64,000 bases of DNA from Archangium sp. (GTDB lineage Bacteria > Myxococcota > Myxococcia > Myxococcales > Myxococcaceae): assembly GCA_030681645.1 (NCBI GenBank), contig JAUXRX010000017.1:62001-126000 (forward strand). The letters run 5' to 3'. Shown here piece by piece: positions 8,707-17,295 of the stretch. Below the pieces are notes generated by a model. That model was not told the DNA's origin and searched no databases. It was given only the letters and a program-made list of their open reading frames with translations. The translations under genes were made by a program, and so were the position numbers. The first letter of the stretch is position 1, and each line of letters starts with the position of its first letter.

Positions 8707-9216
8707 GTGATCTCGCGGCGCGGCCTGTTGCTGGGCGCGCTGGCGAGCGGGTGCGCGCGGCCGAACGAGGCGGTGCTCGCCGACTTCCGCACCTTCATGA
8801 ACGCGTTGCCGCGGCAGACCGCGGGCCGGGTGCCCTTCGAGCCGTGGAAGCTCGAGGGGAAGGTGGTGCTCGTCACCTTCATCGCCACCTGGTGCTTCCC
8901 CTGCCTGACGGAGCTGGTGGTGATCAACCGCCTCGAGCGGGATCACTCGGCGAAGGGCTTCGCCAACGTGCTGGTGGGCATGGATCTCGAAGGGCGGCAG
9001 GTGCTCGAGCCGTTCGCCGAGGGCTACAAGCTCACCGTGCCGTTGATCATCGGAGACGATCGCATTCGCTCGGGTGAGACGGTGTTCGGCCGCATTCGCG
9101 AGCTGCCCAGCCGCATTCTCTTCGGCCGCAGCGGCGAGCTGGTGGTGGGCTTCGCGGGGGTCTCGAAATACGAAGACCTCGAACGCCTGGTGGCGTCCGA
9201 GGTCTCGAAGTCGTGA
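8707..9216 (+). CDS. TlpA/thioredoxin-like lipoprotein
   Basis: 169 residues from GTG 8707. The N-terminus (ISRRGLLLGALASGC) is a lipoprotein signal with Cys16 and a twin-arginine-like RR pair, so Tat export is possible. The thioredoxin-like fold follows: VVLVTFIATWCFPCLTEL carries the redox motif CFPC (Cys63, Cys66). The cis-Pro loop is present in GRIRELPSRILFGRSGELV. Proteins of this class reduce or oxidise cysteine pairs, for example in cytochrome c maturation. No cyt c biogenesis genes are nearby. The 5' end directly abuts the tandem repeat at 8554-8700. Confidence 0.87.
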   Translation: MISRRGLLLGALASGCARPNEAVLADFRTFMNALPRQTAGRVPFEPWKLEGKVVLVTFIATWCFPCLTELVVINRLERDHSAKGFANVLVGMDLEGRQVLEPFAEGYKLTVPLIIGDDRIRSGETVFGRIRELPSRILFGRSGELVVGFAGVSKYEDLERLVASEVSKS

Positions 9217-9229
9217 GCTGAAGGCTGGT

Positions 9230-10231
9230 TTAAGCCTGCGCGGTCGGGGTCGCCGCGGGGGCGGGCGTCTCGGCCGGAGCGGGCGTGGCGTCTGCCGCGG
9301 GAGCGGCGGGCTCCTCGAGGTGGGTGGCCGGCGCGGCCTCGAGCTTCGCGCGGGCATCGGCCTCGGCGGCGTCTTCGGCGGCGAACTTGGCCTTCACCGC
9401 GGAGTCGCTGGTGGCGATCTCCTCGGCGTTGAGCTCGAGGCGGCCGGCCTCGACGCCCGACTTCTTCTCGAGGTCCTTGATGGCGCGCTTGAGGAGATCG
9501 TTCTCGACCAGCGTGCGGTTCAAGCGCACTTCGACGGCGCGGAACTTGTCGCGGGCCAGATCGGCCTCCTGGTACACGCGCTTGCTGTCGCGCTGGTGGC
9601 GATCGAGCTTCGCCTTGAGGCTCTTGAGCTCACGGTCGAGCTCGTTGGCCTTCTTGCGGTCGGTGGACGAGCTGGCCTCGAGCTTGGCGATGCGCTCCTT
9701 CTCGACGTCGGACAGCTCGCGGATGACCCGGGTGATCACTTCCTGCGGCTTCTCGGCCTTGACCTCTTCCTTCTTCTCGGTCGGCTCGGCGGCCACGGCG
9801 GGGCGGGGCTTGTTCTTGTTGTCGGCCTGGGTCTTCAGCTTCTGGATGTCGGCGAGCGCGGTGGCGAGCTCGGCGCGGGTGGCCTCGAGCTGGATCGACG
9901 CGGTGCGCTCGACCTCGGCGCGGGCCTTGACCAGGTCGTCGCCCGACTTCTCGTTCTCGCGCTGGTCGTGGAGCTTCTTCTTGGTGGCCTTGAGGTCGTC
10001 CTTGAGCTCGGCCTGGGCCTTCTTGACCTCCTCGAGTTCGCGCTTCTTCTTGTCGAGCTCGGCCTCGAGCTTGCGGGCGCGGTCGTCATCGGAGCGGGTC
10101 TCGCTCTTGCTGGACGACGAGGTGTTGGCAGCGGCCTGAGCGGACGGCTTTGCGCCGCCGCCGATGAAGCCGAGATTGAACGCCAGGCTGATCGCGAGCG
10201 CGATGCCGAGCAGGATGATGACTGGGGTCAC
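9230..10231 (-). CDS. Membrane-anchored coiled-coil protein
   Basis: 333 residues from GTG 10231, with AGGAG 13 bases upstream. One N-terminal helix (PVIILLGIALAISLAFNLGFIG, broken by charges after residue 25) anchors a long highly charged coiled coil (about 50-290, heptads such as RKLEAELDKKKRELEEVKKA). An Ala/Pro tail ends the protein. Composition resembles TolA-like and other envelope-spanning scaffolds, but there is no TolA C-terminal domain. Codes for a single transmembrane protein with unknown partner. Converges on the TlpA-like gene (13 bases apart). Confidence 0.8.
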   Translation of the reverse strand: MTPVIILLGIALAISLAFNLGFIGGGAKPSAQAAANTSSSSKSETRSDDDRARKLEAELDKKKRELEEVKKAQAELKDDLKATKKKLHDQRENEKSGDDLVKARAEVERTASIQLEATRAELATALADIQKLKTQADNKNKPRPAVAAEPTEKKEEVKAEKPQEVITRVIRELSDVEKERIAKLEASSSTDRKKANELDRELKSLKAKLDRHQRDSKRVYQEADLARDKFRAVEVRLNRTLVENDLLKRAIKDLEKKSGVEAGRLELNAEEIATSDSAVKAKFAAEDAAEADARAKLEAAPATHLEEPAAPAADATPAPAETPAPAATPTAQA

Positions 10232-10310
10232 TTGAGAGGCTCCTGGAGGAAAACGACGCTGGCCCTATACAGCGCGCGGCTGCGGGGCGAAACCCCCATA
10301 GGCTGGAAGG

Positions 10311-11114
10311 GTGGCGCGTCCTCGAGTCCGGCTGGCCGTACGGGTGACTGTGATCGGGGGGCTGGCCGCCCTCGCCTGGCTGGCCTGGCACCCGGGCGTG
10401 TTCCGGCAGGTCCTCGCGGCCCCCACGCTGGTGACGCAGAGCCGCCACCCGCTGGCCCCTGGAGTCGAGCTGCGGGTGGCGAGCGTGCCGCTGCGCGATT
10501 GGCGGGTGATCGACTTCGAGGTCGACCTGGCGAAGGCGCACCTCGAGGTGGGCACGGCGCCGGGCGGGGGCTTCCTGTCTGAGCTGATTCCCGAGGGGGC
10601 GATCGCGGCCATCAACGGGGCGTTCTTCGAGGCCGACTTTTCGCCGCACGGGTGGCTGGTCGACAAGGGCGTCGAGCTGCACGCGAAGCGGGAGTCCAGT
10701 CCCCATCACCTGTTCGCGGTTCGGGGGACGACGGTGTTCGGAGGCCGGTGGGAGGCGCTGCCGTTCGAGCCGGTGCTGGCGCTGCAGAACTTCCCCTTGC
10801 TGGTGGAGAACGGCGCGGCGCGGATCCAGGAGAGCGACAGCGACCCGGGGTTTCCGCGCACGTTCGCGTGCGACAGCGGGGGTGGGGTGGTGCACCTGGT
10901 GGTGGTGCTGCCGGTGGAGAGCTCGGGGCCGTCGATGTTCGAGACGGCGAAGCTCGCGGCGCTGCCCAAAGCGCTCGGTGGGTTTGGGTGTGTCAGCGCG
11001 GTGAATCTCGATGGCGGGCCGTCGAGTGGGTACTGGGTGAGCGCGGCTGCGGGCGTGGAGTTCGTGGAGCCTCCGGTGCGTGTTGGGCACTCGCTGGCTG
11101 TCGTCGCGAATTAG
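10311..11114 (+). CDS. Phosphodiester glycosidase family protein (NAGPA/DUF2233-like)
   Basis: 267 residues from GTG 10311. A single N-terminal helix (about 11-29) anchors or exports it. The body shows the family landmarks in order: GAIAAINGAFFEADFSPHGW near 95-114, an FPLLVENGA strand near 160, FACDSGGGVVHL near 187 and SAVNLDGGPSSGYWV near 229-243. Family members include the eukaryotic uncovering enzyme, which removes N-acetylglucosamine from phosphodiesters, and bacterial exopolysaccharide-related proteins. The substrate here is unknown, probably an envelope or exopolysaccharide glycan. Divergent from the coiled-coil gene. Confidence 0.85.
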   Translation: MARPRVRLAVRVTVIGGLAALAWLAWHPGVFRQVLAAPTLVTQSRHPLAPGVELRVASVPLRDWRVIDFEVDLAKAHLEVGTAPGGGFLSELIPEGAIAAINGAFFEADFSPHGWLVDKGVELHAKRESSPHHLFAVRGTTVFGGRWEALPFEPVLALQNFPLLVENGAARIQESDSDPGFPRTFACDSGGGVVHLVVVLPVESSGPSMFETAKLAALPKALGGFGCVSAVNLDGGPSSGYWVSAAAGVEFVEPPVRVGHSLAVVAN

Positions 11115-11206
11115 GAGCCCGAGGGAACGCAGGGGGTGTGGGGTCTGCCTTGTGCTCGTCGCGGGCTTGCCTCTCGCTTCGAGGCGAGGACGCGAGGGTC
11201 GCCGCG

Positions 11207-12367
11207 TTGGTTGACAACAACTCACTGGCCCGGCCCAATCTCTGCGTGCCGAAGCGCCCGTTCGAGAGACGTGACGGAGTCTTGCTCGACAGCTACGAGT
11301 TCCCAGCTGGTCAGAAGTGCACCGCCCAGCTCTCAGCTCACCGTCTTGGGGAGCCGCTTTCGGAAGAACAACTCCAGCTCGCACGTGAATCGTCTGCGCA
11401 GGGACGAGACCGGGCCCAGGGAGCGTTCGTCCTCAGGTGGGAGGAGAAGAGCGAACAGACGCTCGAGGCGCTTCTCGAGGGCCTGAGGGCGGGCAACATG
11501 GCGACTCCTTCCTCGCTCCTCAGATACCTCGATGACGCGCGCGTGCGTCCTGCCTTGCTCGAGGCGACGAGATGCGCTGATCCCACGCTATTGGCGAACT
11601 GCGCGCAGGCCCTGGGCATTGCCGGCGGACCCGGAGCCAGAGATGTCCTTCGCCAGCGCATGGAAGAACTGCTCGCGGCCCCGCAGACCTTCGAGGATTC
11701 GTCGTTCATGAACTTCTCAGCGGGTTCTGCGGCGACGGTCGCTCAGTCACTGCTTGGCCTGGATCCGGACGACACCGCTGCAGCGAAGTGCTTGCGCATG
11801 CTCCTGACGCACCCGTGTGCGCATAACCGTCTCACGGCCGCAATGTGCGCAGCGGGCGCGTATCGCCACGGGATGAAGACCGAGGCGATGCAAGTGCTCG
11901 AGTCGACGCTGCGACCGCTTGTCCACAACCCAGACAATGACCTGTTCTTCGCGGCGATCGAGGCCCTCAAGGTCCTTGAACCGCAGCCGGTGATCGAGCG
12001 CTGCGTGCGACTCCTCGACGCCGAGGTCGTTCAGCTGATCCCGCGTGCAGCGAGCTTCCTCACCGGGTTGCGACTCTCGGAGAATGCCGTTGTTCCGGCC
12101 CTCATCGCGTGGATCTCCAGGCAGCCCGTTGCTCGCAACGCGCTCAGCGTTGCAATGGCGCTGGGCTCGCTCGTACCTGAGGAGCTTCGGCTCGATCTGG
12201 TGAAGCGGGCATTGGCCGACGAATCTCCTTCTCTGCGGTGGGCGGCGATCAGTTGTCTGAACTCGCTCGAGCGGGGGCAGATGATCGGGTTGGCCTCGAC
12301 CGCTCTTGAGGATGAAACGGACCCAGCGCTGATGAGGGCGCTCAACGCCGCTGCAAACCCGAGTTGA
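11207..12367 (+). CDS. HEAT-like helical repeat protein of unknown function
   Basis: About 386 residues if read from TTG 11207 (AGGG eight bases upstream) or 373 from GTG 11246; the start is uncertain. The protein begins with a Cys-containing part (ARPNLCVPKRPFERRDG). From about residue 95 it becomes a run of paired helices (SSLLRYLDDARVRPALLEAT, LRMLLTHPCAHNRLTAAMC, RWAAISCLNSLERG), the pattern of HEAT or armadillo repeats, usually protein-binding scaffolds. No signal peptide is seen. Third codon positions are more often A or T than in neighbours, so this may be accessory DNA. It is followed by the decayed htpX fragment. Confidence 0.7.
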   Translation: MVDNNSLARPNLCVPKRPFERRDGVLLDSYEFPAGQKCTAQLSAHRLGEPLSEEQLQLARESSAQGRDRAQGAFVLRWEEKSEQTLEALLEGLRAGNMATPSSLLRYLDDARVRPALLEATRCADPTLLANCAQALGIAGGPGARDVLRQRMEELLAAPQTFEDSSFMNFSAGSAATVAQSLLGLDPDDTAAAKCLRMLLTHPCAHNRLTAAMCAAGAYRHGMKTEAMQVLESTLRPLVHNPDNDLFFAAIEALKVLEPQPVIERCVRLLDAEVVQLIPRAASFLTGLRLSENAVVPALIAWISRQPVARNALSVAMALGSLVPEELRLDLVKRALADESPSLRWAAISCLNSLERGQMIGLASTALEDETDPALMRALNAAANPS

Positions 12368-12480
12368 CGGCGGGAGACCAGCCGGGCTCTCTCCCGGGCA
12401 CGTACTGAACCAGTACCACGGTGTCATGGTCCAGTACGGCCCCTGGAGCAGACGGGCCGCCGGACCCTGAAACGACCGCG

Positions 12481-12705
12481 TCACATGCGCGTCCTCGCCC
12501 GAGGTGAGAGGCCTGTGCGTGACAGGCGGGGACGGAAACCCGCCCTCATCGCCCACCTCGAGGCAGTCTTCGATCAGCGCATGGAGCGCAGCCGCTCGAC
12601 TCTCGCCTCGATCGGCGTGCGTGGCGAACAACCCGAGACGATCAACAGATCAGCCGTCGCCGGGCTCTGATTCCCGACTCGAGCCGGCTCAGCGCGCTCG
12701 CCAGC
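12481..12705. repeat. Decayed direct copy of the htpX 3' region (copy A)
   Basis: 12481-12705 aligns with 13021-13290, exactly 540 bases downstream at its start. The first 140 or so bases match at roughly nine in ten positions; later two deletions of about 20-25 bases shorten copy A. The duplicated segment covers about 93 bases downstream of htpX and the last 60 or so htpX codons. Confidence 0.85.
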
Positions 12706-12707
12706 CC
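12574..12707 (-). pseudogene. Truncated htpX C-terminal fragment
   Basis: Read on the minus strand, this stretch ends PIEARVERLRSMR then stop, matching the C-terminus of intact HtpX (PIEARVERLLSMR). The SPATADLLIV part matches SPATAHLFIV in HtpX. The intervening GRGVLGLFATH segment is shortened, and LSRLESGN falls in another frame, so the copy is both deleted and frameshifted. There is no metalloprotease motif and no start, so this is a remnant and not a gene. Confidence 0.8.
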
Positions 12708-13020
12708 CCGATTGGCCGGTTAGTTGTCTCCTTTGATGACGCCGAGAGGGGGTCGGAGGGGTCTCAAAAGCGTGTCCTCTTTGATGACAACGAAGCGGCC
12801 AATCGGTCCATCGGCCCTCGAGTTTCAGCGTCCCGGTGCGAGCCAGCGGAAGAAGACAACGAGGTCGTGCGCATCCGCGCGCACCGTTTCGCGGTGGTGA
12901 CGAGCACCCTTGCCCTCCACGACGAACAGCCCGTGACGGTGTCTGCCGGCCCGTGACATCGCCTCTCTTTGTCTCAGTTTCCGCACCCGGAAGGGACGTT
13001 TCGCCGACCGACATACGAGG
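12706..13020. other. Spacer between the two htpX 3' copies, with an 11-bp inverted repeat
   Basis: No convincing gene. An exact 11-base inverted repeat (CCGATTGGCCG at 12708-12718, CGGCCAATCGG at 12796-12806) encloses a direct repeat of the motif TTTGATGAC (near 12732 and 12781). Base composition is less GC-biased than the flanks. Possibly a scar of the rearrangement that duplicated the htpX end. Confidence 0.55.
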
Positions 13021-13113
13021 TCACATGCGGATCCTCGCCCGAGGTGAGAGGCCTGTGCGTGACGGGCACGGAAGGAGACCCGCCTTCACCGCCCACCTCG
13101 AGGCAACCTTCGA

Positions 13114-13995
13114 TCACCGCATGGACAGCAGCCGCTCGACCCTCGCCTCGATCGGCGGGTGCGTCGCGAACAACCCGAGCACCCCGCGACCCGACAGCGG
13201 GTTGACGATGAACAGGTGCGCCGTCGCGGGGCTGTGATCGAGCGGGATCATCCGGTTGCCCGACTCGAGCCGGCTCAGCGCGCTGGCGAGGCCTTCGGGA
13301 TCCCCCGTGAGCTGGGCCGCCGAGGCGTCGGCGTCGAACTCGCGGGCGCGGCTGATGCCCAGCTGGAGCAGCGTCGCCGCCACAGGCGCGACGATCAGGA
13401 GCCCCAGCGTGGCCAGCACGCCGCCGCCCTCGTCCTCGTCGTCACCCCGGCCCAGCAGGGCGCCTCCCCACCAGAACACCATCTGGGCGACATGGGTGAT
13501 GACGCCCGCCAGCGTGCCAGCCACGGTCATGATGAGCGTGTCCCGGTTCTTCACGTGCGACAGCTCGTGCGCGATCACCCCCGCCAGCTCGCGTCGACCG
13601 AGCAGCTGGAGCAACCCCGTCGTCACCGCCACCGCCGCCTTCTCCGGGCTGCGGCCCGTGGCGAAGGCGTTGGGGGTGGGGGACTCGACCAGGTAGAGCC
13701 TCGGCATGGGCAGGCCCGCGCGCCGCGCCAGGTCGGCGGTCATCGCTTCCAGCCAGGGGCGCTGGCCGGGCTCGAGCGGCCGGGCCCGGTTCATCAGCAA
13801 CGCCAGCGAGTCGCTGAACCAGAACGACACGAAGTTCATCACCAGGACCAGCGCGCCCGAGATCAGCAGTCCCTTCGGCCCGCCGAGCAGCTGCCCGACG
13901 CCCAGCGTCAAGGCGCTCAGCGCGGCCAGGAGGATCGTGGTCTTCACCAGGTTCGAGGCGCGGTGGTCACTTCCGGGTCGAATCGTCGCTTCCAT
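13114..13995 (-). CDS. htpX: HtpX-type membrane zinc metalloprotease
   Basis: 293 residues from ATG 13995, the same length as E. coli HtpX; an upstream in-frame GTG at 14016 is less likely. Two N-terminal helices (about 20-36 and 42-60) precede the M48 domain. The zinc motif HELSH (143-147) sits in GVIAHELSHVKNRDT. Two more helices follow, and the third zinc ligand is expected at the Glu of AREFDADASAAQLTG. HtpX degrades misfolded membrane proteins in the inner membrane and is often heat- or envelope-stress-induced. A decayed copy of its 3' end lies downstream at 12574-12707. Divergent from kamD, with 59 bases between starts. Confidence 0.94.
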   Translation of the reverse strand: MEATIRPGSDHRASNLVKTTILLAALSALTLGVGQLLGGPKGLLISGALVLVMNFVSFWFSDSLALLMNRARPLEPGQRPWLEAMTADLARRAGLPMPRLYLVESPTPNAFATGRSPEKAAVAVTTGLLQLLGRRELAGVIAHELSHVKNRDTLIMTVAGTLAGVITHVAQMVFWWGGALLGRGDDEDEGGGVLATLGLLIVAPVAATLLQLGISRAREFDADASAAQLTGDPEGLASALSRLESGNRMIPLDHSPATAHLFIVNPLSGRGVLGLFATHPPIEARVERLLSMR

Positions 13996-14054
13996 GCGAG
14001 TTTGGTTAAGGCGCACGGACAGGCACGCAAGCTACCCATCTGGAGGGCGCGACC

Positions 14055-15623
14055 ATGTATATGGGCGACATGTCTGGCCTCTTCATCACCGACGAGCAGA
14101 TCGCCGAGGCGCGACAGCTCGCCTCTGACATCACCGACCCGATCTTCGGCCTCATCGCGAAGAACACCACCATCTCCGTCGAGCGCACCGTGCTGCGCTG
14201 GTTCGGCGTCGACGGCGTGGGCAACCTGGGGGCCCCCCTCGTCAACCTCATGTGCGATCGCCTCAAGGAGGCCGGAGTGCTCAACAAGGGCGCCGCCTAC
14301 TGGTACGGCCGCGCGCTGCGCATGGGCGCCAGCAGCCCCCTCGACGCGGTGGAGCGCCTCACCGCCGCGCCGCTCGAGACGCTCAAGCCGCTCGCGCCCG
14401 CCGAGGAGGCGAAGCTGCGTGACGAGGTGCGCGCCGAGGCCCGCGCCGCCGTCGACGAGCTGAAGAGCCGCGTGGCCCACCGCAACGATCTCAAGCGCGA
14501 GTTCCCCATGTCGCCCGCGCCGCACAAGTACGTGATCGTCGCCACCGGCAACATCTTCGACGACGTCGACCAGGCGCGCGCCGCGGCGCAGGCGGGGGCC
14601 GACGTGATCGCCGTGATCCGCTCCACCGCGCAGTCGCTGCTCGACTACGTGCCCCAGGGCGCGACGACGGAAGGCTACGGCGGCACCTACGCCACGCAGG
14701 AGAACTTCCGCGTGATGCGCGAGGCGCTTGACGACGAGAGCAGGAAGCTCAAGCGCTACGTCGAGCTGACCAACTATTCCTCGGGCCTGTGCATGTCGGA
14801 GATCGCCTTCATGGCGGCGTGGGAGCGGCTCGACATGCTGCTCAACGACGCGATGTACGGGATCCTCTTCCGCGACATCAACATGCGCCGCACCTTCATC
14901 GATCAGTACTTCTCGCGGCGCATCTGCGCGATGGCCGGCATCATCATCAACACCGGCGAAGACAACTACATCACCACCGCCGACGCGTTCGACGCGGCCC
15001 ACACCGTCATCGCCAGCCAGTTCATCAACGAGTGCTTCGCCAAGCGCGCCGGCCTGCAGGACTGGCAGCTGGGCATCGGCCATTCCTACGAGCTCGACCC
15101 GCACAAGCCCGAGACGCTGCTGCTCGAGCTCAGCCAGGCGATGCTGGTGCGCCGCTGCTTCCCCGACGCTCCGCTCAAGTACATGCCGCCCACCAAGCAC
15201 AAGGAGACCGACATCTTCTTCAGCCACGCGTACGACGTGATGGCCGACCTGGTGGCGGTGTGGACGCGCCAGGGCATTCAATTGCTGGGCATGATGACCG
15301 AGGCGATGCACACGCCGCTGCTGGGCGATCGCTACGTCGCGCTGAAAGCAGCCTCGTACATCCACCGCGCGGCCCGGGGCATCGACGAGGAGTTCACCGT
15401 GCGCGAAGACGGCAAGATCGCCAACCGCGCGCGCTTCGTGTTCGGCAAGGCGATCGAGCTGCTGCGCGAGTGCCACGGCGACGGCATGGTGGCCGCCATC
15501 GGCCGCGGGCGCTTCGGAGACGTCAAGCGCGCCGAAACCGGGGGCAAGGGCCTCGACGGCGTGGTGGAAAAGGCGTCGGATTACTTCAACCCGTTCCTCG
15601 AGCTGATGGAGAGCAAGTCATGA
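14055..15623 (+). CDS. kamD: Beta-lysine 5,6-aminomutase, alpha subunit KamD
   Basis: 522 residues from ATG 14055 (GGAGG eight bases upstream). Clostridial KamD is about 516. The alpha subunit forms the TIM barrel of an adenosylcobalamin- and PLP-dependent mutase that moves an amino group from C6 to C5 of beta-lysine. Typical stretches are VIAVIRSTAQSLLDYVPQG, GGTYATQENFRVMREALDD, NYSSGLCMSEIAFMAAWERL and INTGEDNYITTADAF. The beta subunit KamE is two genes downstream, and kal and kce follow, making a lysine-degradation operon. The stop overlaps the ATG of the small exported-protein gene. No cobalamin riboswitch fits in the 59-base leader. Confidence 0.95.
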   Translation: MYMGDMSGLFITDEQIAEARQLASDITDPIFGLIAKNTTISVERTVLRWFGVDGVGNLGAPLVNLMCDRLKEAGVLNKGAAYWYGRALRMGASSPLDAVERLTAAPLETLKPLAPAEEAKLRDEVRAEARAAVDELKSRVAHRNDLKREFPMSPAPHKYVIVATGNIFDDVDQARAAAQAGADVIAVIRSTAQSLLDYVPQGATTEGYGGTYATQENFRVMREALDDESRKLKRYVELTNYSSGLCMSEIAFMAAWERLDMLLNDAMYGILFRDINMRRTFIDQYFSRRICAMAGIIINTGEDNYITTADAFDAAHTVIASQFINECFAKRAGLQDWQLGIGHSYELDPHKPETLLLELSQAMLVRRCFPDAPLKYMPPTKHKETDIFFSHAYDVMADLVAVWTRQGIQLLGMMTEAMHTPLLGDRYVALKAASYIHRAARGIDEEFTVREDGKIANRARFVFGKAIELLRECHGDGMVAAIGRGRFGDVKRAETGGKGLDGVVEKASDYFNPFLELMESKS

Positions 15624-16102
15624 CCGCACTCGCACTGACCCTCGCGCTGGCGCTCGGCGGCGCCGATTCGCTCGCCAAGCAGACGCTGGGCGGGCTCACC
15701 TTCAAGGCCCCCACGCAGTGGGAAAAGACGCAGCCCGACGATCACTCGCTGACCTGGGCCGATTCCACCTCGGGCGCCGAGCTGGCGGTGACGGTGTTCC
15801 CCGTCGACCCGCAGCGGCCCGCGAAGACCTGCGTGAACCAGATGGTCGAGGCGCTGGGCACCGAGGGCTTCACCGCGTTGACGCTCGGCGCGCAGCCGGC
15901 CTCGAAGAAGGTGACCACCGACTTCGTGGGCGAGGGCGGCGAAGAGGCGAAGACCGACGCGAACAAGGTCACCACCACCTCGATCGTCGGCTGCAACGGC
16001 AAGACGAAGTGGGTGCTGACCTGGACCTCGAAGACGGCGCAGGGCGCGCGCTTCGGGCCCATCTTGAAGCGGGTGATGGACTCGATCGGCTACGGGAAGT
16101 GA
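15620..16102 (+). CDS. Small exported protein of unknown function inside the kam operon
   Basis: 160 residues from ATG 15620, overlapping the kamD stop (ATGA). The first 15 or so residues (MTALALTLALALGGADS) form a short signal peptide. The mature part opens LGGLTFKAPTQWEKTQPDD, followed by WADSTSGAELAVTVFPVDP, a beta-rich pattern resembling PsbP/DUF1795-like periplasmic domains. Two cysteines (in KTCVNQM and IVGCNGK) could form a disulfide. It ends four bases before kamE, so it is co-transcribed with the mutase subunits, yet its product should leave the cytoplasm. I know no role for such a protein in lysine fermentation. Confidence 0.82.
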   Translation: MTALALTLALALGGADSLAKQTLGGLTFKAPTQWEKTQPDDHSLTWADSTSGAELAVTVFPVDPQRPAKTCVNQMVEALGTEGFTALTLGAQPASKKVTTDFVGEGGEEAKTDANKVTTTSIVGCNGKTKWVLTWTSKTAQGARFGPILKRVMDSIGYGK

Positions 16103-16105
16103 ACG

Positions 16106-16885
16106 ATGACTGAAAAGCACCTGATCCGCGCCTACGGCGATCGCCGCGACGACGGGATCATCCAGATCTCCTTCACGCTCCCGGTCGCCACCTCGGAGAA
16201 GGCGAAGGAGGCCGCGCAGCTCTACTGCAAGAAGCTGGGGCTCACCGACGTGAAGGTGGCCGCCGCCGAGCGGGCGGCCGACCAGTACACGTTCTTCGTG
16301 GTCTACGCGCGTTCACCGGTGATCATCGATTACAACGAGATCGATACGCCGGAGATCGTGATCAAGAAGCTCGGGTTCTACGAGCTGAACGAATTCATCG
16401 AGCAGAAGATCGCGCGGAAGGTGGTGGTGTTCGGGGCCTGCACCGGCACCGACACGCACACCGTGGGCATCGACGCGATCCTCAACATGAAGGGCTTCTC
16501 GGGCGACTACGGGCTCGAGCGCTACCCCTGGTTCGAGGCCTACAACCTGGGCTCCCAGGTGCCGAACACCGAGCTGATCCGCCGGGCGAAAGAGAAGAAC
16601 GCCGACGCGATCCTGGTGAGCCAGGTGGTCACGCAGCGCGACGTGCACAAGGAGAACTCGCGGCAGTTCATCGAGGAAGCGAAGGCCGCCGGCATCGTGG
16701 GCAAGATGACCCTGCTCCTCGGTGGACCGCGGGTCGATCACAAGCTCGCCCTCGAGCTCGGCTTCGACGCGGGCTTCGGCCCCGGCACCAAGCCGTCTGA
16801 CGTGGCGAACTTCGTGGCGCACCAGGTGATGCAGCGGCTGGGCAAAGAGGCGAAGGGCACCCACTTCGAGGGAGAACCGACGTGA
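16106..16885 (+). CDS. kamE: Beta-lysine 5,6-aminomutase, beta subunit KamE
   Basis: 259 residues from ATG 16106, matching clostridial KamE (about 262). It binds adenosylcobalamin through a Rossmann-like domain: the lower-ligand motif is TDTHTVGID with His118. Lys129 lies exactly 11 residues after it (in ILNMKGF), the spacing expected for the lysine that holds PLP in the resting enzyme (His133 and Lys144 in the clostridial protein). The loop [19 protein letters not shown] belongs to the N-terminal dimerisation part. Together with KamD it isomerises beta-lysine to 3,5-diaminohexanoate. Start of kal overlaps the stop. Confidence 0.95.
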   Translation: MTEKHLIRAYGDRRDDGIIQISFTLPVATSEKAKEAAQLYCKKLGLTDVKVAAAERAADQYTFFVVYARSPVIIDYNEIDTPEIVIKKLGFYELNEFIEQKIARKVVVFGACTGTDTHTVGIDAILNMKGFSGDYGLERYPWFEAYNLGSQVPNTELIRRAKEKNADAILVSQVVTQRDVHKENSRQFIEEAKAAGIVGKMTLLLGGPRVDHKLALELGFDAGFGPGTKPSDVANFVAHQVMQRLGKEAKGTHFEGEPT

Positions 16886-17295
16886 GCGAGAGCAGACCAG
16901 GTGTGGGGTTGAAGGTGATGTTGCGGCTGCGCATGGGCACGCACGACGCGCACTACGGCGGCGATCTCGTCGACGGCGCGCGCATGCTCGCCCTGTTCGG
17001 CGACGTGGCGACTGAGCTGCTCATCCGGCTCGACGGTGACGAGGGCCTGTTTCGCGCCTACGACGCGGTGGAGTTCCTCGCGCCGGTCTATGCCGGCGAT
17101 TACATCGAGGCCGAGGGCACGATCACGCAGATCGGCAACACCAGCCGGAAGATGACCTTCGAGGCGCGCAAGGTGATCCGCTCGCAGCCGAGCGTCAGCC
17201 CTTCGGCGGCCGAGGTGCTCGAGCCGCAGATCGTGGTGTGCCGCGCGAGCGGAACCTGCGTCACCCCGAAGGACAAGCAGCGGAGGCCCGCATGA
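16882..17295 (+). CDS. kal: 3-aminobutyryl-CoA ammonia-lyase Kal
   Basis: 137 residues from GTG 16882 (overlaps the kamE stop as GTGA). A single hotdog-fold domain with [20 protein letters not shown] near the N-terminus and [16 protein letters not shown] in the middle, as in the lysine-fermentation Kal proteins of about 130-145 residues. It removes ammonia from 3-aminobutyryl-CoA to give crotonyl-CoA. Its position between kamE and kce is the usual one, which supports the assignment over other hotdog thioesterase-like families. Its stop overlaps the kce ATG. Confidence 0.92.
   Translation: MSESRPGVGLKVMLRLRMGTHDAHYGGDLVDGARMLALFGDVATELLIRLDGDEGLFRAYDAVEFLAPVYAGDYIEAEGTITQIGNTSRKMTFEARKVIRSQPSVSPSAAEVLEPQIVVCRASGTCVTPKDKQRRPA

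Noticed and set aside
13996..14054. Cobalamin riboswitch before kamD
   Set aside because: Only 59 bases separate the divergent starts; too short for a B12 riboswitch and no conserved B12 box is seen.
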